Of a stretch of 33,539 nucleotides of DNA, positions 7,530 through 15,676 are shown piece by piece; the first letter of the stretch is position 1, and each line of letters starts with the position of its first letter. The position numbers were made by a program, and so were the translations under genes. The stretch comes from Candidatus Binatia bacterium (lineage in GTDB: Bacteria > Eisenbacteria > RBG-16-71-46 > SZUA-252), in assembly GCA_035631035.1 (NCBI GenBank), contig DASQJL010000117.1:1-33539 (forward strand). Reading direction: 5' to 3'. The notes below the pieces were generated by a model. That model ran no database searches. It was not told where the DNA came from and saw nothing but the letters and a program-made list of their open reading frames with translations.

Positions 7530-8294
7530 ATGAGAACCAGAACGGGGGTGGCCCTGCCCGTTGCGTCGACCGTCGTTCTATCCCTCGCGCTGTCGCTCGC
7601 GGCGTTCACCGGCTGCGGAACGAAGCACGAACTCACGTCTCCCACACCCGGCACGCCCACACCCGAGACCCAGCTGACCGGGGTGTTCGTGGGGAGCGCC
7701 GAGAACGGGCTTCTCGACCTGACGATCGATGCCGGATCCCTCGCCATGCCCGCAGACACCACGGTCTCCGCGTCGGGCGTGATGAGCCAGGATGGCGGCG
7801 GTGTCGTGAACCTGACCGGAACCTACGACGCGGGGACCGATTCGCTCCGGCTGAGCGGCCAGGGCTACGAGCTGGCCGGACTCTATCTCGACGGCGGCGC
7901 GCCCATCCGGGTCGAGGGACGCTATACCGGTCCCTCGGGCAACGGCCGGTTCACCGCGCTGCCGGGCCGCAGGCCTTCCGCGGTCCACGCCTTCTGTGCG
8001 ACCTACGAGGACTCGGCCGCCACGATGTGGGGCACGCTGAATCTCGCGGTGGCGGGAAACGGCGTGGCCGGATTCGAAGTCGCCGACGGAGACACGGCGG
8101 TCGTCGCCGTGCAGGGCACCGCCGCGGGGACCGCCGGTACGACGCGGTCGCTCGCCTTCGCCGGAGCCGAGTTCATCGGCAGCGGAAGCTGGAACACCTC
8201 GACCGGCCATGTGGCCGGCGTGTGGGCCAGCCCGCGCGGGACCGGCGTGTGGAGCGGCGACCTCTGCATCGCGGGCACGACGGGATCGGAGTGA
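7530..8294 (+). CDS. Probable lipoprotein of unknown function
   Basis: A 254-residue exported protein. The leader MRTRTGVALPVASTVVLSLALSLAAFTGC ends in a lipobox-like AFTGC, so Cys29 is probably lipidated. A Pro/Thr-rich linker (SPTPGTPTPETQ) follows, then about 200 residues of predicted beta-strands with many Gly and Thr (LTGVFVGSAENGLLDLTI, VNLTGTYDAGTDSLRLSG, GRYTGPSGNGRF), like repeated short strands of a barrel or sandwich. Two Cys (in HAFCATYED and GDLCIAG) could form a disulphide. I recognise no named family. The kinase gene starts 2 bases after its stop codon, so the two are probably co-transcribed, and the lipoprotein could be linked to that kinase's signalling; this is inference. 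Confidence 0.75.
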   Translation: MRTRTGVALPVASTVVLSLALSLAAFTGCGTKHELTSPTPGTPTPETQLTGVFVGSAENGLLDLTIDAGSLAMPADTTVSASGVMSQDGGGVVNLTGTYDAGTDSLRLSGQGYELAGLYLDGGAPIRVEGRYTGPSGNGRFTALPGRRPSAVHAFCATYEDSAATMWGTLNLAVAGNGVAGFEVADGDTAVVAVQGTAAGTAGTTRSLAFAGAEFIGSGSWNTSTGHVAGVWASPRGTGVWSGDLCIAGTTGSE

Positions 8295-8295
8295 G

Positions 8296-10563
8296 ATGGG
8301 GCTGGCGCCCGGAGCCCGGTACGGAACCTACGAGATTGTCGCCCCGCTCGGCGCGGGCGGCATGGGCGAGGTGTGGCGGGCTCGCGACCTCCGCCTTGGA
8401 CGCGACGTCGCCATCAAGGCTTTGCCGCAACCCTTCGCGACCGACCCCACGCGCCTGGCGCGGTTCGAACAGGAAGCTCGTTCTCTGGCGGCGCTGAGTC
8501 ATCCGAATATCGCGGCGATCTACGGCCTCATCGAGACCGATGGCGCACCCCTCCTCCTCCTCGAGCTCGTGGAAGGAGAGACGCTGGCGAGCCGTCTGGA
8601 GCGTGGGCCGTTGCCGCCGGCGGAGACGGGGCGCCTCGGACTGCAGCTCGCCGCGGCCATCGAGGTGGCCCACGGTCGCGGTATCGTGCATCGCGATCTC
8701 AAACCTCGCAATTTGATGCTGACGCCTTCGGGCTCGATCAAAGTGCTCGATTTCGGGCTGGCGAAGGCCGAGCGTTCGGAGGTCGCGACCGATCGGTCCG
8801 CGACGCTCGTCGACAGCATGACCTCTGACGGCACCGTGCTGGGAACGGCTCCCTACATGAGCCCGGAGCAGGTGCGTGGCCTGCCGGTGGATCGCCGCAC
8901 CGACATCTGGTCGTTCGGCTGCGTACTCTTCGAATGCCTCACCGGGAGTCCCCCGTTCCAGGGGGCGACCGTTTCCGATTTGATCGCCGGCATTCTGGAG
9001 CGTGAGCCTGAGTGGCAGCGCGTTCCGCCCGGCACGCCCGGGGCGCTCCGCGAGCTCGTGCGGCGCTGCGTTCGAAAGCGGATGCAGGACCGCCCCCAGG
9101 AGATCCGCGAGGTGAGGCTGGAGCTCGAGGTCCTTGCCGCCGGGCGCGCGGCGCCAGGTGTCCGTGGGGGCGCGGAGGAGGAAAAATCGATCGCCGTTCT
9201 TCCGTTCGAGCATGCAAGCGGGGCCGAAGACGAGTACTTCGCGGATGGGATCGCCGAGGAGATCCTGAATGCCCTGGCGAAGCTCAAGGGCCTGCGCGTA
9301 GCGGCGCGCACCTCGAGTTTCGCGTTCAAGGGACGGCAGGAGGACCTTCGCACGGTGGCCGAACGACTGTCCGTCGCGACAGTCCTGGAGGGGAGCGTGC
9401 GGCGCGCGGGGAACCGCCTGCGGGTGACCGCCCGGCTCGTGAGCGCCGGGGACGGTTATCAACTGTGGTCCGAACGCTATGATCGAGAGCTGAACGACGT
9501 CTTCGAAGTGCAGGACGAGATCGCGAACGCGATCGCAGGCAAGCTCCAGGTGACGTTCGCGGGAGGGTCCGACCGACTCGCGACCCGCCGTGGGACATCC
9601 AATCCCGAAGCGTACGACTGCTTTCTCAAGGGAAAGGCCGTCCAGATCCAACGCCGGTCCATCGATGACGCCATCCGCTGGTTTGAGCGGGCGTTGGAAC
9701 TGGACCCATCGTACGCGGATGCACTCGCCTGGATGTCGGACTCGTACCGGCTCCTCGGCACGTATGGGGTCGCCCCCTGCTCGGCCGTGATGCCGCGTGC
9801 CCGCGATGCGGCAAGCCGGGCGCTTGCGCTCGAGCCCGATCTGGCGGAGGCGCACGCGGTGCTCGCCGATATCGAGATGCAATACGAGCGCGACGAAGCA
9901 CGGGCCACCCTCACCTGGAATCGGGCGCTCGCGATCGAACCTCGGCACGTGCAGGCACGTTGCGAGCGCGCGCTCTGGCTCTTGGGGTTCGGAGCGTGGG
10001 ATGCTGCACGTTCCATCGCCGAGGCGGGGCAGGTGCTGGAGTACGACCCGTTGAACGCATGGGCGTGGGGAATGATGTCGTTCCTGTGCGCGCTGGGCGG
10101 ACGCTTGGAGGAGTCCCTCGAGGCGGCGCTACGCGGCGTCGCGATCGACCCCGCATCCTACTTTGCCCAGTTGAGCGTCCTGCGATGCTACGCCTGGAGC
10201 GGCGACCATGCGCGGGCGATCGAGTACGCGCCCCGGGTCCTTGCGATGTCGGGGCGACACCCGTGGGCCCTGGGGACCCTGGCCGGGGCCTATGCGGCGT
10301 CGGGGCGCGCCCATGTCGCCCGGGCCATCTACGACGAGCTGGAAGCTCGGTCCCGAATGGAATTCACGTCCCCAATGTGGATCGCGACCGCGGCCGGATT
10401 CGCGGGGCTCGACGACGTGGCCATGGATCTCGCCGAGCGTGCTGTGGACCAACGGGAGCCGCTCACGTTGCTGGCGCGGCTTCTGCCCGACTGGGCTCCC
10501 CTTCGGAGCCACCTGCGGTTTCCCGCGCTCGTGCAGAAGATGGGGCTGCGCAGCCCTCCCTAA
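8296..10563 (+). CDS. Ser/Thr protein kinase with TolB/FlgO-like segment and TPR repeats
   Basis: A 755-residue Hanks-type kinase. The kinase domain (about 12-270) is complete: Gly loop GAGGMG (19-24), Lys41 in VAIK, Glu60, catalytic HRDLKPRN (Asp134), DFG (152-154), and MSPEQVRG plus DIWSFGCVLFE. Residues about 296-405 carry KSIAVLPFEHASG...YFADGIAEEIL and LEGSVRRAGNRLRVTARL, the TolB/FlgO-like region often found in front of TPRs in bacterial kinases and adenylate cyclases. From about 434 to the end are TPR-like helices (AIRWFERALELDPSYADALAW, ALAIEPRHVQARCERALWLLG). I see no transmembrane segment, so it should be cytosolic, unlike PknB. The start at 8296 follows GGAGTGAG; longer readings overlap the lipoprotein. 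Its stop overlaps that of the convergent FecR gene by 3-4 bases. The substrate is unknown. Confidence 0.92.
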   Translation: MGLAPGARYGTYEIVAPLGAGGMGEVWRARDLRLGRDVAIKALPQPFATDPTRLARFEQEARSLAALSHPNIAAIYGLIETDGAPLLLLELVEGETLASRLERGPLPPAETGRLGLQLAAAIEVAHGRGIVHRDLKPRNLMLTPSGSIKVLDFGLAKAERSEVATDRSATLVDSMTSDGTVLGTAPYMSPEQVRGLPVDRRTDIWSFGCVLFECLTGSPPFQGATVSDLIAGILEREPEWQRVPPGTPGALRELVRRCVRKRMQDRPQEIREVRLELEVLAAGRAAPGVRGGAEEEKSIAVLPFEHASGAEDEYFADGIAEEILNALAKLKGLRVAARTSSFAFKGRQEDLRTVAERLSVATVLEGSVRRAGNRLRVTARLVSAGDGYQLWSERYDRELNDVFEVQDEIANAIAGKLQVTFAGGSDRLATRRGTSNPEAYDCFLKGKAVQIQRRSIDDAIRWFERALELDPSYADALAWMSDSYRLLGTYGVAPCSAVMPRARDAASRALALEPDLAEAHAVLADIEMQYERDEARATLTWNRALAIEPRHVQARCERALWLLGFGAWDAARSIAEAGQVLEYDPLNAWAWGMMSFLCALGGRLEESLEAALRGVAIDPASYFAQLSVLRCYAWSGDHARAIEYAPRVLAMSGRHPWALGTLAGAYAASGRAHVARAIYDELEARSRMEFTSPMWIATAAGFAGLDDVAMDLAERAVDQREPLTLLARLLPDWAPLRSHLRFPALVQKMGLRSPP

Positions 10564-11546
10564 TCCGCCGTGCCTTCTCCCGTGAGCCAGGGGCGCTGCG
10601 AGTCGCGGAACGACGCTAGCTTGCCGCGCTCCTCGGTGCGCATGTCGTGCAGGTCGGGGTCCTTGGCCGCCGCGCGCTCGTCCTTGTACACGTAGCGGCG
10701 CATGCCGCCCGGGACGGCGTGCATGTCGGCGAACTCACCGCCGCGGAGGCGGCCCACCATGGCGGTGCCTTCGTAGACGCAGACGCAGGTGCCGGTGTCC
10801 TCGATGATGATCGCGAGCGTCGTGCCCTTGATCTCGACGGCGGCCGTCGGGCTCATCACCGCGAGCTGGACGCCGGGGAAGTTCTTTCCCGTGGTCACCC
10901 GCAGCTCGCCGCTTCGCGCGTACAGCTCGGTCCGGCGCCCCAGCCAGCGTCCCGGCGGCGGCGGAAGGGTCATCCGCGTGCCGGGGGAGAGCTGCACCGC
11001 CAGCACGCCGTTGCTGCAGAGATCGAGCTCGGCGTTTCCGGTCAGCTCGATCTCGGCGCCGGGCACGAGCAGCCGCCGCATCGCGTCCCGATCGTCGAGG
11101 GCCACGGTCTGGCCGTCGACCCGCACCGTGCCGTCGCCGCGCGCGGCGGTGACCCACCACGTGGGTCCGCGATTCAACGAGCCGAAGACGACCACGAGCG
11201 CCGCCGCGGCGGCGAGCGAGGCTCCGATCCAGGCCAGCGTCGGCACGCCGCGGCGGCGGCCGCCCGGAAAGTCCGACCGCTTCAAGCGCGGCGAGCCTCC
11301 GAGGCGCGTTGGACCCGCGTGCCCGGCGTGCCCCGCATGCCCCGATTCTCCGTTGGCGCGGGGGCGGCGCACGCGCGATCCGGTCACCTCGATCGCGCCC
11401 GAGACGAACTCCTGCTTCACCCGCTCGCGGAAGGCGGGGTCGGCGCGGAGCGGCGGGGCCGCGCGAAGGGCGGCGCGGGCGCGCTCGGCCTCGGGACTCA
11501 ACCGAAGCGCCTCGGCTTCCTGCCGCTCTTCGTCCTGTTCGCTCAT
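10560..11546 (-). CDS. FecR-domain membrane protein, probable regulator of the adjacent ECF sigma factor
   Basis: A 328-residue single-pass protein. The N-terminal 100 residues are charged and cytosolic, with a short helix-rich part (LSPEAERARAALRAAPPLRADPAFRERV) and a GHA x3 repeat (70-78). One membrane segment lies at about 101-122 (VPTLAWIGASLAAAAALVVVFG). The outside part (about 130-275) matches the FecR fold: GDGTVRVDGQ, VPGAEIELTGNAELDL, SGELRVTTGKNFPGVQLAVMSPTAAVEIKGTTLAI. Three Cys in that part include a C-x-C pair. The ATG overlaps the sigma gene's TGA (ATGA), implying translational coupling, as expected for a sigma/anti-sigma pair. The zinc motif of ZAS anti-sigmas is absent. The role as sigma regulator is inferred from position. 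Confidence 0.85.
   Translation of the reverse strand: MSEQDEERQEAEALRLSPEAERARAALRAAPPLRADPAFRERVKQEFVSGAIEVTGSRVRRPRANGESGHAGHAGHAGPTRLGGSPRLKRSDFPGGRRRGVPTLAWIGASLAAAAALVVVFGSLNRGPTWWVTAARGDGTVRVDGQTVALDDRDAMRRLLVPGAEIELTGNAELDLCSNGVLAVQLSPGTRMTLPPPPGRWLGRRTELYARSGELRVTTGKNFPGVQLAVMSPTAAVEIKGTTLAIIIEDTGTCVCVYEGTAMVGRLRGGEFADMHAVPGGMRRYVYKDERAAAKDPDLHDMRTEERGKLASFRDSQRPWLTGEGTAD
11316..11342 (-). repeat. In-frame 9-bp tandem repeat (Gly-His-Ala x3) in the FecR gene
   Basis: Three copies of GGG-CAY-GCN encode GHAGHAGHA in the cytosolic linker of the FecR-domain protein. The repeat could vary in copy number and might bind metal through its three histidines. Confidence 0.7.
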
Positions 11547-12112
11547 AGTCCCGCCTTCTCGAGGGCTTTGCCCAGCTCCGACAGCGCGCGCGAGTACCGC
11601 TTGCGCACCGCGGCTTCGTTCAAACCGGTGATCGCGGCGATCTGGTCGTAGCCCAGCCCCTCGTACTCGCGCAGCACCACGACCTCGCGGAGCGGCTCGC
11701 GCAGATGCCGCAGCGCCTCCTGAACCAGGCGCGCGCGCTCCGCCGACACCGCGTCGGCCTCGGGGTCGCGCGCGCTCGACGCCAGCGTCTCGGCCAGCCC
11801 GGGCGTCGCCTCGAGCGACGCCGCGGTGGCGGTCATCCGGTACGCACCGGAGCGCCAGAGGTCGCGGCACACGTTGGTGGCGATGGCCATGACCCAGGGT
11901 CCCGGGTCGCGCGCCACGTCCAGCTGGTGCGCTCCGCGATGGATCTTCAAGAACACTTCCTGCGCGGCGTCCTGCGCCGCGACGGGGTCGCCCAAGAGGC
12001 GCTTGAGGAGGGAGAACACGCGATCGAAGTAGGCCTCGAAGAAGTCGCCGAGAGCCTGTGGATCGCGCCGCCTCACGCCCTCCAGGTCCAACCCGGACGT
12101 CCGGTCGCTCAC
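11543..12112 (-). CDS. ECF-type RNA polymerase sigma factor
   Basis: A 189-residue sigma-70 family protein of the ECF group. Region 2 is visible as LGDFFEAYFDRVFSLLKRLLGDPVAAQDAAQEVFLKIHRGA and WVMAIATNVCRDLWRS; region 4 as EALRHLREPLREVVVLREYEGLGYDQIAAITGLNEAAVRKRYSRALSELGKAL, a helix-turn-helix. The GTG at 12112 is chosen because the conserved domain starts 10 residues later and a promoter-like pair sits 36 bases upstream. The reading frame stays open to an ATG at 12340, but that extension has no conserved look and would overlap the likely promoter. The stop overlaps the FecR gene's ATG. The gene diverges from the ppx pair; whether it controls it is unknown. Confidence 0.88.
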   Translation of the reverse strand: MSDRTSGLDLEGVRRRDPQALGDFFEAYFDRVFSLLKRLLGDPVAAQDAAQEVFLKIHRGAHQLDVARDPGPWVMAIATNVCRDLWRSGAYRMTATAASLEATPGLAETLASSARDPEADAVSAERARLVQEALRHLREPLREVVVLREYEGLGYDQIAAITGLNEAAVRKRYSRALSELGKALEKAGL

Positions 12113-12147
12113 AACCCGACCGGCCGCCGCGGCACTCGCGTCCGATT

Positions 12148-12176
12148 CGTATACGGACGAGGCGCTCTTTTGTCCC
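12148..12176 (-). promoter_or_regulatory. Candidate promoter of the sigma/FecR operon
   Basis: On the minus strand GGGACA (12171-12176) and TATACG (12148-12153) lie 17 bases apart, each matching 4 of 6 consensus bases. The -10 overlaps an 8-bp palindrome CGTATACG (12148-12155). It would give a leader of about 30 bases before the GTG at 12112. The rest of the 12113-12346 gap holds no gene that I can support. Confidence 0.35.
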
Positions 12177-12311
12177 GGGGTCCGGGAGGAGGCATCCACG
12201 CGGGGAAGCCTACCACAGGGGGTGGCCGAGAGCCGCACCCGGGAGCCGCAAGCCTCGGCCCGTCCCGGGCCCGAGCACCCGACCCTCAGTGGGCCGAAAC
12301 GCCCGCGAAGC

Positions 12312-12340
12312 TTGACCCCCGGGGCCCTGGCCCCCACCAT
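12312..12340 (+). promoter_or_regulatory. Candidate promoter for the ppx pair, possibly leaderless
   Basis: TTGACC (12312-12317) and CACCAT (12335-12340) are 17 bases apart, and 6 bases (GGGGTA) separate the -10 from the ATG at 12347. The arrangement matches that before sixA (TTGACC, 17 bases, CACACT, 7 bases, ATG). The -10 is a weak match. Confidence 0.3.
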
Positions 12341-12346
12341 GGGGTA

Positions 12347-13942
12347 ATGCCTACGGCTTCAAGGGCTTCCTTCCCGATCCGCTGCGCCGGCATGGACGTC
12401 GGCTCCAACGCCATGCGGCTCATCATCGCCGAGTTCAAGAGCCCCACCCGCTACAAGGTGGTGGAGCGGGTCCGGATGCCGGTCCGCCTGGGCGCCTCCG
12501 TCTTCAAGACGAACCGGATCGACCCAGAGACCCTGGAAGCGGCGATCGAGGCCTTCCGCCAGTTCCGGAAGACGATGGAGGGGCACGGCGTGGTCGTCCA
12601 CCGGGCGGTCGCGACCAGCGCCACCCGCGAGGCCAAGAACCGCGCCGCGTTCCTGGAGCGGGTGCACACCGAAACGGGGATCGACCTGGAGCTGATCCGC
12701 GGCACCGAGGAGGCGCGCCTGGTCGCGCTGGGGGTGCGGAGCCGGCTCTCGCTGGATCGTGGGATCTCGATGATCCTGGACGTCGGCGGCGGCTCGAGCG
12801 AGATCGCGCTCGTGGGCCACGGGGAGATCCTCGTGGTCGAATCGCACGACGTGGGGACGGTGCGGCTCCTGGAGCGCACCGGCCACGCCTCGCACGACAA
12901 GACGCTCCACCTGATCCACGCCATTCTCAAGTCCTCGCGCTTTCCGATCCTCGACTTCTTCAAGCGTCGGAAGCTGGCGCGGCTGGTCGGGACGGGCGGG
13001 AACATCGAGACCATCGCGACGCTCAACCTTTCCGCGGCGGCTTCCCGGACCGGGAAGAACGGCAAGAACGGCAAGAACGGCAAGGACGCCAAGAGCGAGG
13101 AGCGGCCGCCCGCGCGGCTCACGGTGGCGCGGCTGCGCCAGACGCTGCACCGGCTGGCCCGGGTGTCGCCCGAGGAGCGCGTGAAGCGCTACGATCTTCG
13201 TCCCGACCGCGCCGACGTCATCGTTCCCGCGGGAGCGATCTTCGAGTACGTCGCCTCGCTCGTGGGCGCCAAGGAGATCTGGGTGCCCTTCACCGGGCTC
13301 GTGGACGGCGTGCTGATCGACGTGGCGCGCACCGCGGGCGCCGAGGGGATGAAGCAGCTGGAGGTCAGCCAGACGCGGAACGCGGCGTTGGCACTCCTCA
13401 AGAAATACGAGGCCGATCCCAAGCACGCCGAGCACGTGAGCGAGCTGGCGGGCGACCTCTTCGACCAGCTCAAGTCGCTTCACAAGCTCTCGAAGCGCGA
13501 TCGCCTGCTCCTGGATCTCGCCGCGCTGCTCCACGAGGTGGGGAACTTCATCGGCGCGCCGGGGCACCATCGCCACGCCTACTACATCATCTCCGAGTCG
13601 CCGATCCTGGGTCTGACCGACGAGGAGCTGCAGATCGTGGCGAACGTGGCCCGCTACCATCGAAAGGCGATGCCCGACGCCGACCACGAGTGCTACGCCG
13701 AGCTGGACGAGGACGCGCAGGACCGCGTGCGCGCGCTGGCCGCCATCCTGCGCGTGGCCGACGCGCTGGACCACGACCACAAGCAGAAGGTGCTCCGGGT
13801 CAAGGCCAAGGCGGGCGACTCCAAGCTGCGCCTCAAGATTCGCGCCCGGGGCGACGTGACGCTGGACCAGTGGGCGCTGGAGAACAAGGGCGACCTCTTC
13901 CACGAGGAGTTCGGCCTCGAGCCGGTGGTGGAAAATGGCTGA
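12347..13942 (+). CDS. ppx: Ppx/GppA exopolyphosphatase with HD domain (copy 1)
   Basis: A 531-residue cytosolic protein of the ASKHA-fold Ppx/GppA family with a C-terminal HD-like domain. The nucleotide/phosphate motifs look intact: MDVGSNAMRL (Asp17, Ser20, Asn21), GTEEARL (Glu121-Glu122), LDVGGGSSE (Asp145, Glu152). The helical C-terminal domain has LLHEVGNFIGAPGHHRHAYYI (His396-Glu397) and VARYHRKA, the HEVG form also seen in E. coli PPX. Such enzymes remove terminal phosphate from polyphosphate or the 5' phosphate of pppGpp; which applies here is not decidable by eye. A Lys-Asn-Gly repeat interrupts the middle. The start at 12347 is tentative; an ATG at 12392 directly before DVGSN is an alternative. 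It overlaps the second copy by 8 bases. Confidence 0.9.
   Translation: MPTASRASFPIRCAGMDVGSNAMRLIIAEFKSPTRYKVVERVRMPVRLGASVFKTNRIDPETLEAAIEAFRQFRKTMEGHGVVVHRAVATSATREAKNRAAFLERVHTETGIDLELIRGTEEARLVALGVRSRLSLDRGISMILDVGGGSSEIALVGHGEILVVESHDVGTVRLLERTGHASHDKTLHLIHAILKSSRFPILDFFKRRKLARLVGTGGNIETIATLNLSAAASRTGKNGKNGKNGKDAKSEERPPARLTVARLRQTLHRLARVSPEERVKRYDLRPDRADVIVPAGAIFEYVASLVGAKEIWVPFTGLVDGVLIDVARTAGAEGMKQLEVSQTRNAALALLKKYEADPKHAEHVSELAGDLFDQLKSLHKLSKRDRLLLDLAALLHEVGNFIGAPGHHRHAYYIISESPILGLTDEELQIVANVARYHRKAMPDADHECYAELDEDAQDRVRALAAILRVADALDHDHKQKVLRVKAKAGDSKLRLKIRARGDVTLDQWALENKGDLFHEEFGLEPVVENG
13055..13090 (+). repeat. In-frame 9-bp tandem repeat (Lys-Asn-Gly) in ppx copy 1
   Basis: Three exact AAGAACGGC units (13055-13081) and a fourth degenerate one (AAGGACGCC) encode KNGKNGKNGKDA. 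The repeat lies in a charged loop between the catalytic lobes and the helical domain, and is absent from copy 2. It is a likely site of slippage. Confidence 0.8.
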
Positions 13943-15575
13943 GCGCCTGCCCGATCTTCCCGAGAAGCTCGACGCCGGCGCGAAGCCGGCCCGCTCGGGC
14001 CCCACGCCGGTTCCGGCCGCGGCCGCACCCGAGCGGCCGCCGATCCTCTCGGTCATCGACGTCGGCGCGAGCGGGATCCGCATGCTGATCGCGGAGCTTT
14101 CCCCCGACGGCTCGGTGCGCACGCTGGAAGAGCTGGAGCGGCCGATCGCCCTCGGCAGGGACACCTTTCAGACCGGCAGCCTCTCCGTCGCGAGCATCCG
14201 GAAAGCCGTGAACGTGCTCCGCCAGTACCGCGCGGTCATGGACACCTACGGCGTGCAGCACACGCGCGCGGTCGCGACCAGCGCGGTGCGCGGGGCGCTG
14301 AACCGCGACACGTTCGTGGACCGCGTGTTCCTCGCGACCGGAATCGAGCTGGAGGTGATCGAGGGATCGCAGGAGAGCCTGCTCACCTTCGCGGCCGTGC
14401 AGCGCTACATGGAAGCCCATCCCGAGTACCGGGAAGGGGAGGCGCTCCTTCTGTCCCTGGGCGGCGGCGCCACGGAATGGGCGCTGGTGCGGAACGGGCA
14501 GGTGGCGGCCTCGATCACGCACGACATGGGGACCCTCCGCATGCGCGAGGTGCTGCGCACGGACACCGGCGACCGCCGGGCGCGGGCACGCCTCCTGCAG
14601 CACAACGCGCGCGAGATGATGAACGTGGTCAAGCGGGCGCTCCCCTTCGAGCACGTCACCCGCCTGGTCGCGGTGGGGTCGGAGGCGCGCTTCGCCGCGC
14701 GCGTGCTCGCGGGGAAGGAGTCGGAGGCGCAGGACCTGACCGCGATCGCCGCGAAAGACTTGAAGAAGCTCGCCGACCAGATCCTCCCGCTCACTCCCGA
14801 GCAGATCGCGCAGGCCTACTCGGTGGCGCCCAACGAGACGGAACTGCTCGCGCCGGCGCTCTTCGCCTACGCCGAGCTGACCCGCCTGAACCAGGTGGAC
14901 CAGCTGCTGGTGGCGCGGGCCAGCATGCGGGAGGGGCTGATCCTCCACATGGTGCGGTCGATCCGGAGCGGGAGCACGGTGCTCTTCCCGGATCAGACGA
15001 TCGCCGCCGCGGTGAATCTGGCGCGCAAGTACGGGGCCGACGAGAAGCACGGGCTGCAGACGGCGACCCTGGCGCGCGCCATCTTCCAGGCCACCTTTTC
15101 GCAGCACCAGATGGGGGAGCGGGAGCAGCTATTGCTGGAGGTGGCGTCGATCGTCCACGACATCGGCGAGTTCGTCGCCTCGCGGGGACACCACCGCCAC
15201 ACCTACTACCTGCTGGTGCACTCCGAAGTCTTCGGACTCTCGCAGATGGACCTCGAGATCGTGGCCAACATCGCGCGCTACCACCGGCGCGGCGTGCCGC
15301 AGGCCGACCACCCCTCGTACGCCTCGCTCCCGCGCCCCGCGCGCCTCGCCGTGAACCGCCTCTCCGCGATCCTTCGCGTGGCCGACGCCCTGGACAAGAG
15401 CCATAGCCAGCGCGTTCTGGACCCGAAGATCACCGTGTCGGGCGACGAGCTCCGGATCCAGGTGGACAGCACCGAGGATCTCGGCCTCGAGAGAATGTCC
15501 CTCGACGCGAAGTCGGGACTGTTCGAAGAGGTGTTCGGCCTGAAGCCGGTGATCGTGGAGGGTATGACCGCTTAA
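13935..15575 (+). CDS. Ppx/GppA-family protein with HD domain (copy 2, diverged motifs)
   Basis: A 546-residue paralogue of the upstream gene with an extra Pro/Ala-rich N-terminus of about 37 residues. The fold is kept, but key motifs differ: IDVGASGIRM in place of DxGSNSxR (the Asn is lost; residues 42-50), GSQESL in place of GxEEAR (143-148; the second Glu is kept), and LSLGGGATE in place of DxGGGSTE (the Asp is now Ser174; Glu181 is kept). The C-terminal domain has a canonical HD (IVHDIGEFVASRGHHRHTYYL, His408-Asp409) and IARYHRRG. It may be a weak enzyme, a sensor of polyphosphate or (p)ppGpp, or a partner of copy 1. Translation is probably coupled to copy 1 through the 8-base overlap. 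Confidence 0.88.
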   Translation: MAERLPDLPEKLDAGAKPARSGPTPVPAAAAPERPPILSVIDVGASGIRMLIAELSPDGSVRTLEELERPIALGRDTFQTGSLSVASIRKAVNVLRQYRAVMDTYGVQHTRAVATSAVRGALNRDTFVDRVFLATGIELEVIEGSQESLLTFAAVQRYMEAHPEYREGEALLLSLGGGATEWALVRNGQVAASITHDMGTLRMREVLRTDTGDRRARARLLQHNAREMMNVVKRALPFEHVTRLVAVGSEARFAARVLAGKESEAQDLTAIAAKDLKKLADQILPLTPEQIAQAYSVAPNETELLAPALFAYAELTRLNQVDQLLVARASMREGLILHMVRSIRSGSTVLFPDQTIAAAVNLARKYGADEKHGLQTATLARAIFQATFSQHQMGEREQLLLEVASIVHDIGEFVASRGHHRHTYYLLVHSEVFGLSQMDLEIVANIARYHRRGVPQADHPSYASLPRPARLAVNRLSAILRVADALDKSHSQRVLDPKITVSGDELRIQVDSTEDLGLERMSLDAKSGLFEEVFGLKPVIVEGMTA

Positions 15576-15605
15576 GCCGCCGCCGCTCGTAAGTTACGTT
15601 TTCCC

Positions 15606-15634
15606 TTGCAATTCCCCGATAAACCGTATATCCT
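15606..15634 (+). promoter_or_regulatory. Sigma-70-like promoter for the large secreted protein gene
   Basis: TTGCAA (15606-15611) and TATCCT (15629-15634) are 17 bases apart in a locally AT-richer stretch. A GGAGG site (15666-15670) then precedes the GTG start at 15677 by 6 bases. Confidence 0.5.
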
Positions 15635-15676
15635 TTCGAACGACTCGACCAGCCCACTGCATCCTGGAGGTGTGAC

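Noticed and set aside
12113-12340. N-terminal extension of the sigma factor to the ATG at 12340
   Set aside because: The 76 added residues show no sigma-factor features and would span the likely promoter; an ECF protein of 189 residues is normal.
15581-15600. CGTAA-G-TTACG followed by TTTT after ppx copy 2, considered as a terminator
   Set aside because: The stem is only 5 bp with a one-base loop, sterically impossible as drawn, and AT-rich.
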